Shown: positions 53,154 through 61,548 of the stretch, piece after piece | Layout: each line of letters begins with the position of its first letter | Numbering within the stretch: the first letter of the stretch is position 1 | Origin: Lachnospiraceae bacterium | GTDB taxonomy: Bacteria; Bacillota; Clostridia; Lachnospirales; Lachnospiraceae | Reading direction: 5' to 3' | Assembly (NCBI GenBank): GCA_017542245.1 | Contig: JAFXXN010000175.1 | Coordinates: forward strand, 1 to 64,000 | Length of the DNA: 64,000 bases | The notes under the pieces: generated by a model | Databases searched by the model: none | Seen by the model: only the letters and a program-made list of their open reading frames with translations | What the model was told of the DNA's origin: nothing | Program-made: the position numbers and the translations under genes

Positions 53154-55847
53154 ATGACGCTGAAAAAAATAAAAGATTTCATATTTAACAATGAAACAGA
53201 TCTGAAAGACAGATTATTTGTCCTGATAATGAGCAGTCTGGTTTTATCATGGGGTATCGCTCTTATCGAGATAATTATAACAGGAGCTGAATGGTTTACT
53301 ATTGCTGCTCTTTCCGGCGGTGTAGTATCTGTCATTTTAATTGCAATCATCTCAATTAGAAAAAACAAGATAAAAATAGGATCGCTCTTAATTACAATCG
53401 GATACTGCTTTATATACGTTCCTTTGACATTTATTTGTGGCGGAGGAATATACGGTGATGCTCCCTTATGGTTTCTGTTTGGAATAATCCTTATTAACCT
53501 ATGCCTTGGAAGGCGTGTCAAAATTGCACTTCTTTTGCTGTATTGGGTTGAACTTAAAGCACTCTGGCACCTTGATTTAAGAAGACCGGATATAATTTTA
53601 CAAAATGATGAAATGATGGCTCATGTTTATTCATTTATTGCCATGATCCTCATTGGACTCGCCTTAAGTATCATCATAAGCTTTTGGATCATTCTTTATG
53701 ATAAAGAAGTTGAACGTTCCAAAAAGCAAAAATCGGAAATTGAAATTCTTAACAAAGCTCAGAATACTTTCTTTTCAACTATGAGCCATGAAATCCGTAC
53801 TCCGATAAATACTATAATCGGTTTGAACGAGATGATATTAAAGGAGAATATCTCTGATGAAGTTGCAGAAGATGCCATAAATATTCAGTCGGCAAGCAAA
53901 CTGTTGCTGAATCTTATAAATGATATTCTTGATATGTCTAAATTTGCATCGGGACAAATGGAACTTACTCCGGCAAATTACCAGACCGGAAATATGCTGT
54001 CGGAAATAGTGGGAATGCTTTGGCTAAAAGCTAAGGAAAAAGGGCTGGAATTCAAAGTGGATGTTTCTCCCGAAATACCTGCTGAATTATTTGGCGATGA
54101 AATAAGAATAAAACAGATATTGATCAATATACTTAATAACGCTATTAAATACACAAAAGAAGGAAGTGTCTCACTGCATATTGAATGCGGTGACGCTCAA
54201 GACGGCATAACCAATATAATATATACCGTCACCGATACAGGTATAGGAATCAAAAAAGAAAGCCTTCCGTATCTGTTTGATGCTTTTAAGCGTGTTGATA
54301 TTGATAAGAACAGATATATTGAAGGTACCGGACTCGGTCTTTCGATTGTTAAACAGTTTCTTGATCTAATGGGTGGAAAAATAACCGTCAACAGTGTTTA
54401 TACCAAAGGATCGACTTTTATAGTAGAAATACCTCAAAAAATCATTAGCGATAAAAAAATCGGAGATGTAAATATTGACAACAGATCATCCATCAGAAAG
54501 CAGATGACCAGAATGTCTAAATTTGTGGCTCCGGATGCACGTATTCTTGTTGTAGATGATAATGCTTCAAATCTTCTTGTTATTTCAAAGCTTTTAAGAG
54601 AAACAAACGTAAAAGTAGACACTGTATCTTCGGGTGAAGAAGCCTTAAAGAAAACTCTTAATTCTTTTTATCATGTTATTCTTATGGATCATCTTATGCC
54701 TGAAATGGATGGTATTGAATGCTTTAAAAATATTAAAAACCAGACAGGCGGAAAATGTAAGGAATCAAAGATTGTTGCACTTACAGCAAATGCCGGGTCC
54801 GATAACCGTGAATTATATATGTCAGAAGGATTTGACGGATATCTTTCAAAGCCTGTTATGGGAGAAGACCTTGAACGCGAACTGTACCGTCTTCTTCCAA
54901 GCGATCTCACTTTTGTTCAGGGAACCGATCAGCAGATATATGAAGAAACTATCTCTTGGATGAAAAATGAAAGGAAGAAAAAAGCGGTTATAATATCCAC
55001 AGAAAGTGTAGCAGATCTTTCTCAGGAAATAATCGACAAATACCAGATAGCCGTTCTTCCTCATCTGGTATGTACAGCTGAAGGTAATTTCCTTGATGGT
55101 GTTGAGATAGAAGCAAACGGTCTGTTGGATTATATGTCGGATGTTTCACATAAAGTTACTACTAAAGCACCTGATGTTTCATATATAGAAGCTTTCTTTG
55201 CTAAACAGCTTTCAACAGCAAATAATGTTATCCATCTATCCATTTCAAAAACGCTTGCAAACAGCGGGTGCATGGCCGCGATGGAGGCTGCAAAAGCATT
55301 TGATAATGTAACGGTTATAGATACCGGACATCTTTCAAGCGCCCAGGGACTTGTTGTTATAGAAGCATGCAGACTTGCTGAGCAGGGCAAAAGCCCTCAG
55401 GAAATCCTTAAACATATTGAAAAGGTTAAAAACAAGATACATTCAAGCTTTATAGTTGATAATATGGAATTTCTTGCGAGATATAATCAAGTAAGCAGCC
55501 GTCTTGCAAACACAGCCAGATCTTTAATGGCACGACCGGTACTTATACTAAAAAAAGGAAAGATGAGAGTTGGAAAATTCTATTTCGGGTCCAGAGAACA
55601 TGCCTGGAAAAAGTATATTGAATCAATTCTAAAGTTCCCTTCCGGTATTGATAAGAGGATACTTTTTGTTACTTATGTCGGGCTCACGGGAAAGGATATG
55701 GAATGGATAAAGGAGCAGATAGAAAAAAATATGTCATTTGATAAGATTTATTTCCAGAAAGCTTCCCCTGTCATTGCAGTAAACTGTGGCCCCGGTACTT
55801 TCGGATTACTTACAAGAGATGCCGAAACAAAAGACAGACTAATTTAG
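53154..55847 (+). CDS. Hybrid histidine kinase-receiver with C-terminal DegV (fatty-acid-binding) domain
   Basis: 897 residues from ATG 53154, six bases after CGAGGGA; a GTG at 53133 overlaps the upstream stop. About six membrane helices (20-190), HisKA with His212 (TMSHEIRTPIN), ATPase domain (TGIGIKKESLPYLFDAF, GTGLGLSIVKQF), receiver with Asp512 (ILMDHLMPEMDG), then about residues 605-895 a DegV/FakB-type domain: IISTESVADLSQE, FLDGVEIEANG, TKAPDVSYIEAFF, HLSISKTLANSG, VIDTGHLSSAQGL, RPVLILKKGKM, CGPGTFG. DegV proteins bind fatty acids. The usual TSQPS segment reads TTKAPD and the usual C-terminal histidine region reads NCGPG, so binding chemistry may differ. Output partner not adjacent. 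Confidence 0.9.
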   Translation: MTLKKIKDFIFNNETDLKDRLFVLIMSSLVLSWGIALIEIIITGAEWFTIAALSGGVVSVILIAIISIRKNKIKIGSLLITIGYCFIYVPLTFICGGGIYGDAPLWFLFGIILINLCLGRRVKIALLLLYWVELKALWHLDLRRPDIILQNDEMMAHVYSFIAMILIGLALSIIISFWIILYDKEVERSKKQKSEIEILNKAQNTFFSTMSHEIRTPINTIIGLNEMILKENISDEVAEDAINIQSASKLLLNLINDILDMSKFASGQMELTPANYQTGNMLSEIVGMLWLKAKEKGLEFKVDVSPEIPAELFGDEIRIKQILINILNNAIKYTKEGSVSLHIECGDAQDGITNIIYTVTDTGIGIKKESLPYLFDAFKRVDIDKNRYIEGTGLGLSIVKQFLDLMGGKITVNSVYTKGSTFIVEIPQKIISDKKIGDVNIDNRSSIRKQMTRMSKFVAPDARILVVDDNASNLLVISKLLRETNVKVDTVSSGEEALKKTLNSFYHVILMDHLMPEMDGIECFKNIKNQTGGKCKESKIVALTANAGSDNRELYMSEGFDGYLSKPVMGEDLERELYRLLPSDLTFVQGTDQQIYEETISWMKNERKKKAVIISTESVADLSQEIIDKYQIAVLPHLVCTAEGNFLDGVEIEANGLLDYMSDVSHKVTTKAPDVSYIEAFFAKQLSTANNVIHLSISKTLANSGCMAAMEAAKAFDNVTVIDTGHLSSAQGLVVIEACRLAEQGKSPQEILKHIEKVKNKIHSSFIVDNMEFLARYNQVSSRLANTARSLMARPVLILKKGKMRVGKFYFGSREHAWKKYIESILKFPSGIDKRILFVTYVGLTGKDMEWIKEQIEKNMSFDKIYFQKASPVIAVNCGPGTFGLLTRDAETKDRLI

Positions 55848-55861
55848 AAGGAGCATATATT

Positions 55862-57031
55862 ATGAGTGAAATTGATTTTAAAAAACTTACAGAATTTCTT
55901 GACAGTATGGTTGAGGCAGGAATCCCTTCGGTAGACTGTATTGTTTGCCGGGATCATAAGGAAATTTACAGGCATATGTCAGGAACTGTAGATATTGAGA
56001 AAAAGAAACCCGTATCCTCAGATCAGAGATATCTTATGTTCTCCATGACAAAAGTTATGACTATGACGGCTGTACTTCAGCTTGTAGAGAAAGGACTTCT
56101 GTCTTTGGATGATGAAGTCGGACGATTTCTTCCGGCGTACAAAAATGTCAAAGTTAAAGTAAAACAAAACGATCCTTCTGATGGGACAGTCAAGTCGGAC
56201 GTTTTAGTCACGGATCTTAAAAGGCCAATGCTGATCAAACATCTGCTTTCTATGCAGTCAGGACTTGACTATAATCTTGAACGCGGCGGCATAAACAGGA
56301 TTCTTAAAGAAAAAGGGAAAAACGCGACCACTCGTGAACTTGTTGATTCATTTGTCGAATCTCCCCTTGATTTTCAGCCGGGAGAACATTTTGCATACAG
56401 CCTAAGCCACGATGTTGTCGGAGCTGTTATAGAAGTTGTATCCGGAATCAGTTTTGGTGAATATCTGAAGAAAAACATTTGGGAACCACTGGGACTAAAA
56501 GATACCTTCTTTGCCAAACCTATGAATGACGGCGTTGAAAGACTGGCTCAGCAGTTTACCAGTAACGAAAAAGGAGAGATTTCTCCCATGGATCAGTCAT
56601 GCTGCTATCAGCTTTCCGATTCTTATGAGAGCGGAGGAGCCGGGCTTATAAGTACTACGGAAGATTATATGCTGTTAGGTGACGCTTTGGCATGCAAAGG
56701 CATGGGAAAGACCGGAGTTCGCATTCTTAATCCTGAAACAGTTGAAATTATGAAAACAAATCTTCTATGCGAAAACTCCATGAAGGAAATTGCAACGAAT
56801 ATGGGACGTACCGGTTTTGGATATGGCTGCGGAGTACAGGTTCTCCTTGATCCGAAACTTATAGGAAGTAAGGCTCATGTAGGTGTTTTTGGCTGGGACG
56901 GTGCAGCCGGCAGTCTTGTACAAATGGATACTTCGACCGGAACAAGCGTTGTTTACACAATGCATGTCAGAAGCTGCGGCATGGCATACGGTACAATTCA
57001 TCCTACAATACGCGAGATTGTTTTTATATAA
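55862..57031 (+). CDS. Serine hydrolase, beta-lactamase (class C/esterase) family
   Basis: 389 residues, no signal peptide. SxxK catalytic motif SMTK at residues 61-64, a YSL motif where YxN is usual (FAYSLSHDVVG, about 177-187), and the C-terminal HVGVFGWDGAAGS segment in place of KTG. Members are esterases, peptidases or transglycosylase-like enzymes rather than resistance factors. It follows the DegV kinase by 14 bases (AAGGAG), so it probably shares that operon; a lipid or ester substrate related to the DegV sensor is a guess. The missing Asn in the second motif may alter activity. Confidence 0.85.
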   Translation: MSEIDFKKLTEFLDSMVEAGIPSVDCIVCRDHKEIYRHMSGTVDIEKKKPVSSDQRYLMFSMTKVMTMTAVLQLVEKGLLSLDDEVGRFLPAYKNVKVKVKQNDPSDGTVKSDVLVTDLKRPMLIKHLLSMQSGLDYNLERGGINRILKEKGKNATTRELVDSFVESPLDFQPGEHFAYSLSHDVVGAVIEVVSGISFGEYLKKNIWEPLGLKDTFFAKPMNDGVERLAQQFTSNEKGEISPMDQSCCYQLSDSYESGGAGLISTTEDYMLLGDALACKGMGKTGVRILNPETVEIMKTNLLCENSMKEIATNMGRTGFGYGCGVQVLLDPKLIGSKAHVGVFGWDGAAGSLVQMDTSTGTSVVYTMHVRSCGMAYGTIHPTIREIVFI

Positions 57032-57069
57032 AAAAGAATTTACTTTTTGGGTCTGTAAGAGTATAATGA

Positions 57070-57105
57070 AGGAAACACTAAAAGTGTTTCGATGTGACAT
57101 TGACT
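57070..57105 (+). repeat. Two-hairpin dispersed repeat, copy 8 (second hairpin and tail only)
   Basis: GGAAACAC-taaaa-GTGTTTC followed by GATGTGACATTGACT. Stem bases changed in pairs relative to copy 5 (CGC/GCG to CAC/GTG). Located 57 bases before the HD-GYP gene. Confidence 0.8.
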
Positions 57106-57161
57106 TCGAAGATTTAGATGACATTTGAATTCTCATATCTTGTTTATCAGGAGAAGAAAAT

Positions 57162-59375
57162 ATGGAATCAAACATTATGGAAGGAAAGCGTAAAACAGGT
57201 TTGCTCAGGGCTTTTTTACTTGTTCTGACAGGCCTTGTCATAAATTTATTATTCTCAAATATTGTAAAATTACTCGAATTGCCGCTATATATTGATACTG
57301 TGGGTATCATATTTACCTCGGCCATGGGAGGATATATTCCCGGAGTTGCTGTAGGATATATCACTAACATTATTAATGGTATAAGCGATTTAGAGAGTTA
57401 TTATTACGGAACTTTAAGTGTATTTATTGCCGTTATTGCCGCCTATGGCTCCAGAAGAGGCTGGTTCAGAAAAATTACCGGTATTATCAAATCCATAATT
57501 CTTTTTACTATTGCAGGCGGTGTACTCGGTTCGATTCTTACATGGATGCTCTATGGTTTTGATCCCGATTCCGCAAAACCTATCGCAGCCTCATTTTATG
57601 ATAACGGAAACGGATTGAGTCCTTTCTGGGCACAGTTCTGGTCTGACGTAATATATGATCTGATAGATAAAACAATTACAGTTATTATAGTTCTAGGCAT
57701 TCTGATCGTTGTACGAAAACTTTTAAAAATACGAAAGGTGGATTTTTCCTTCTGGCATCAGAATGTACTTAGTGAAGAGAACCTGAAACATGTAAAAAAG
57801 AGCAAGACAAGAAGTACGCCTCTAAGGACGAAAATACTTATTATTCTTGGTACCGTTATGGTCATCATAGCTTGTGCTACAACACTTATCGGATTTATGA
57901 TATTCCATTATAAACTGATAGATGATAACGAAGCAATGGGAACAGGTATCACCAATATTACAGCGTCACTTCTTGCAAGAGAAGAGAAATATATTACTCC
58001 TGAAAGTATAATTGTAGAGTCTGACCGGATAGATGAGATTATTGCCAAAGGAGAGGATGATCCTGAATTTAAAGCTATACAGGATCAAATGGAACGTATC
58101 GCTAAGAGTCACCCTGATATACAGAACATTTATGTTGTAAGAATGACCGAAAAAGGATACGAATGTATTATTGATGCAAATATAAATGATGATTACTGGC
58201 ATCCGGGACAGATCATTCCATATGAGGAACAGCCGGATTTTATACAATATAAAGAAGCAGCACTTAATGGCGAAGATATTCCTGCCATTATCATGGATGA
58301 TAAATACGGGTGGTTTCTTACAAAGTTCAGAGCTGTAAGAAATTCAGCCGGAGAGACAGTATGCTATTCATGTGTCGATATTCTTATGAGCCATATACAG
58401 GAGGATGAGAATACATTCCTTGCGAAAATCATTTCGCTCTGTATCGGATTCTTTATACTTATAATGGTTATAGTCCTGTGGCTTACTGACTATTGTGTAG
58501 TTTATCCTCTTAATGCTTTGGCCTTATCGGCAAAGGATATGGCTTTCCATATTGAAGGAACTGAAAAAGACGAGGCTGCTAAGATAAAAAGTCTTGGTAT
58601 TACAACAGGCGACGAGATAGAAACACTTTATGACGCTCTTGTAAAAACAAGCGATGATATAGTAAAGCATGTAAATGATATAGAAGAGCAGAAAGATACT
58701 ATAAGCGAGATGCAGACCGCCTTGATCACTGTTCTCGCCAATATGGTTGAAAGCCGTGACAAGTTTACCGGAAACCATGTTAAAAATACTGCTAGTTACG
58801 CTAAGATCATACTTGATCGATTAAGAGAAGATGAAAATTACAAAGATATCATTACAGAGGATTATGAAAAGACAATAATCAATTCCGCTCCTTTGCATGA
58901 TGTCGGTAAGATTCAGATTCCTGACTCTTTATTGAATAAAAACGGCCGATTAACCGATGAAGAGTTTTTAAAGATGCAGCATCATACTCTTGCAGGTCAA
59001 AAGATTATTGATGAAGCTGCAAGCATGGTAAAGGATTCTTTATACTTATCTGAAGCAAGAAATCTTGCAGCGTATCATCATGAAAAATGGAACGGAACAG
59101 GTTATCCTTATGGCCTAAAAGGAGAAGATATTCCTCTTTCTGCAAGGATTATGGCTGTAGCAGATGTATTTGATGCTCTTGTTTCAAAGCGAAGTTACAA
59201 ACCCGGATTTCCTGTTGAAAAAGCTCTTGATATAATAAAAGAAGGGGCCGGAACACATTTCGATCCCGAGATAGCAAAAATATTCCTAGATGCAGAAGAT
59301 GAAGTAAGAAAAGTTGCTGAAATAAATTATAAGCGTGATAATCCTGAAGAGAAAAAAGGAGATTTAAATGTCTGA
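57162..59375 (+). CDS. Membrane HD-GYP domain protein (probable c-di-GMP phosphodiesterase)
   Basis: 737 residues. About five or six N-terminal helices (15-190, with IDTVGIIFTSAMGGYIPG resembling an ECF substrate-binding membrane fold), a further helix (about 224-250), an extracellular sensor of about 170 residues, a helix (about 422-445), a HAMP-like linker and coiled coil (to about 520), then HD-GYP (about 525-715): HD pair 579-580 in APLHDVGKIQIPD, HHEKWNGTGYP and VFDALVSKRSYK. These motifs fit active phosphodiesterases that degrade c-di-GMP. Overlaps the diguanylate cyclase gene by 8 bases, so synthesis and breakdown enzymes are co-expressed. Confidence 0.93.
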   Translation: MESNIMEGKRKTGLLRAFLLVLTGLVINLLFSNIVKLLELPLYIDTVGIIFTSAMGGYIPGVAVGYITNIINGISDLESYYYGTLSVFIAVIAAYGSRRGWFRKITGIIKSIILFTIAGGVLGSILTWMLYGFDPDSAKPIAASFYDNGNGLSPFWAQFWSDVIYDLIDKTITVIIVLGILIVVRKLLKIRKVDFSFWHQNVLSEENLKHVKKSKTRSTPLRTKILIILGTVMVIIACATTLIGFMIFHYKLIDDNEAMGTGITNITASLLAREEKYITPESIIVESDRIDEIIAKGEDDPEFKAIQDQMERIAKSHPDIQNIYVVRMTEKGYECIIDANINDDYWHPGQIIPYEEQPDFIQYKEAALNGEDIPAIIMDDKYGWFLTKFRAVRNSAGETVCYSCVDILMSHIQEDENTFLAKIISLCIGFFILIMVIVLWLTDYCVVYPLNALALSAKDMAFHIEGTEKDEAAKIKSLGITTGDEIETLYDALVKTSDDIVKHVNDIEEQKDTISEMQTALITVLANMVESRDKFTGNHVKNTASYAKIILDRLREDENYKDIITEDYEKTIINSAPLHDVGKIQIPDSLLNKNGRLTDEEFLKMQHHTLAGQKIIDEAASMVKDSLYLSEARNLAAYHHEKWNGTGYPYGLKGEDIPLSARIMAVADVFDALVSKRSYKPGFPVEKALDIIKEGAGTHFDPEIAKIFLDAEDEVRKVAEINYKRDNPEEKKGDLNV

Positions 59376-61314
59376 TTACAGAAAAATCATAGCTGTATGC
59401 GGTGTATGGTTATATGAAGAAAAAGAATATGGATTTATTAAAGAATTGAATAAAATGTGCAGTGAAAAAGGCTATGTTGTAATGGCATTTAACTTTTCAA
59501 TCGACACTATGACTTTGGAAGATGACATCATAAGGGAAAAGAAGCTTCTTGAACTTATGAGTTATCTTGATTGTTCTGCCGTGATTATCATGGGTGAAAC
59601 AATCAAGAGCGAAAGAATGTTTGACTGCATCAAAAAAAATATAAAGAGCATGAATGTCCCGACATTTACTCTGGAATGCCCCATTGAGGGATGTATTAAT
59701 ATCTCTATGTGTTTCGGAGATGGATTCAGAAATATTGTTAATCATATTATTAAAGATCATGGCTGCCGCAAAGTAAACATGATCGCAGGAGTTAAGGATA
59801 ATTCTTTTTCTGAAGACAGAATACAAGTCTATAAAGAAGTGCTTCAGGAAAACGGTATTCCTTTTGAAGAAAAAAGACTCGGATATGGTAACTTTTGGGA
59901 CAGACCGGCAAGGCAGGTTACCGAACAATTTCTTGAAGAAGGAGATATCCCTGAAGCTATAATATGTGCGAATGATGTTATGGCAGTGGCAGCATGTAAA
60001 GTACTTGATGAAAGAGGTATACACGTTCCTGAAGACATTATTGTAACAGGCTTCGACGGAATTGAAAGCGCTAAGATCAACTATCCCTCAATCTCTACGG
60101 TTGCACCTGACTATGAAGAAGAAGTTAATCTGATTTTCCAAATGCTTGAAAAAATTGAAAAATGTGAAAAAGTTGATCTTGATAAAACATATAAAATAAG
60201 TTTTAAAGTATTAAAAAATCAATCCTGCGGCTGCGGTAAAATTGATGAACGGGAAGCACGTGACCGGATAAGCACTTTTTCAGTTCTTGCAAATGATCAG
60301 AAGTGGCATATGATGGCTCTTAATAAAATGCTTCTTTATTCAAGCGAAAAAGATAAACTGTCCGATATGACTTCATTACTTGAAGAAAGTATAGGATTAT
60401 GGGTAAATAATTTATATTTTGTCGCTGTTTATGAACAGTTTTATAATGGTTCAGATGAATTAGCCATTCAGGAAAAACCCGGGTATGCAAAAGAAGATTC
60501 CTGCGTGACATTACTAAATGAACAAAATTATGATATTAACAGGGACAGAACACCTTTTAAAGAAGAAATCCTCATGCCGGATATGAAGGAAATCTTTAGA
60601 ACCGATAACGGCTATGATATGTTCATGGTCAGACTTATAAATACCAAGTCAGATCTTTATGGATATATTATCGAGGGATTCAGGGATGTTGATGCCCGTT
60701 CCATGAGAAGATGCGAGGAATTCGGTCTATTCCTTTCAACTGCTATTACTGCAGTTCTTAAAAACCAGAAGCTCATACAGCTTAACGAAAAATTAAGGCG
60801 TATTAATAAAGAAATGGAACAGGCTTCTATCAGAGATTATCTTACTGAGCTGTATAACAGAAGAGGATTCTATGATGAACTTTATAAAATAGTTCATTCG
60901 AAAGATAATGAAGGAAAATACCTTACTTTTTGTTCAATTGATATGGATGGTCTCAAAATTATTAATGATACCTATGGTCATGACGATGGGGATTTTGCCT
61001 TAAAAGCATTGGCTTCGGCTATAAAACATTTTGCTATAAGAAACGGAATCTGTGCCCGATACGGCGGTGACGAATTTGTATGTGCATTGCTTACTGAAGT
61101 TGAGACAAATTTTAATGCAGATATTATAAGAGCACGTTTTAAATCTACTTTCGACAAAAACAAAGAACTTGCCGAAAAGCCTTATGATGTATGTGCAAGT
61201 ATCGGCTGCCGATGTGCAATGATAACTCCGGGACTTAATCTGGATGAGCTGATGAGAATAGCAGACGAAGAAATGTATCAGGATAAACTTTCAAGAAGAA
61301 AATCCCGTGATTGA
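59368..61314 (+). CDS. Diguanylate cyclase with LacI/periplasmic-binding-type sensor domain
   Basis: 648 residues, start overlaps the HD-GYP gene (AAGGAG inside it). Residues about 5-285 match the sugar-binding domain of LacI-type regulators (CANDVMAVAACKVLDERGIHVPEDIIVTGFDG in parts) but without the DNA-binding helix-turn-helix, signal peptide or membrane helix, so it should sense a cytoplasmic ligand. A middle region (about 290-470) is followed by GGDEF (about 480-645) with active-site GGDEF at 566-570 (CARYGGDEFVCAL). The inhibitory RxxD site is not seen (IRNG at the matching place). Makes c-di-GMP in response to a sugar-like ligand, inferred. Confidence 0.9.
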   Translation: MSDYRKIIAVCGVWLYEEKEYGFIKELNKMCSEKGYVVMAFNFSIDTMTLEDDIIREKKLLELMSYLDCSAVIIMGETIKSERMFDCIKKNIKSMNVPTFTLECPIEGCINISMCFGDGFRNIVNHIIKDHGCRKVNMIAGVKDNSFSEDRIQVYKEVLQENGIPFEEKRLGYGNFWDRPARQVTEQFLEEGDIPEAIICANDVMAVAACKVLDERGIHVPEDIIVTGFDGIESAKINYPSISTVAPDYEEEVNLIFQMLEKIEKCEKVDLDKTYKISFKVLKNQSCGCGKIDEREARDRISTFSVLANDQKWHMMALNKMLLYSSEKDKLSDMTSLLEESIGLWVNNLYFVAVYEQFYNGSDELAIQEKPGYAKEDSCVTLLNEQNYDINRDRTPFKEEILMPDMKEIFRTDNGYDMFMVRLINTKSDLYGYIIEGFRDVDARSMRRCEEFGLFLSTAITAVLKNQKLIQLNEKLRRINKEMEQASIRDYLTELYNRRGFYDELYKIVHSKDNEGKYLTFCSIDMDGLKIINDTYGHDDGDFALKALASAIKHFAIRNGICARYGGDEFVCALLTEVETNFNADIIRARFKSTFDKNKELAEKPYDVCASIGCRCAMITPGLNLDELMRIADEEMYQDKLSRRKSRD

Positions 61315-61386
61315 ACATAATTTAATTAGTTTAAAAGACTTGCCCGATGTCTGAATTTTTTTGTAAATATATATAGAATCGTTATA

Positions 61387-61417
61387 CATTCCACGTGTTT
61401 TCTACGCACGTGGAATG
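61387..61417. repeat. Inverted repeat CATTCCACGTG/CACGTGGAATG
   Basis: Perfect 11-bp arms around a nine-base loop, in the 234-base gap before the VirD4-like gene. No clear T-run follows, so terminator or operator are both possible; an otherwise AT-rich gap. Confidence 0.7.
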
Positions 61418-61548
61418 CTTTGCAAAAAAGTGAATTTATTTCTGCAATTTATGTCAAAAAAATAATGCTTACATAAAAGGTAAAGTGTAGTAATATGATA
61501 TCAACAGAAGAAGTATGGATATAATTCTGTACGGGGGGAGTTGATATT

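Noticed and set aside
50557-55847. The two hybrid kinases as a recent duplication
   Set aside because: Their kinase cores share only general family motifs, and their C-terminal modules (Hpt versus DegV) and membrane regions differ.
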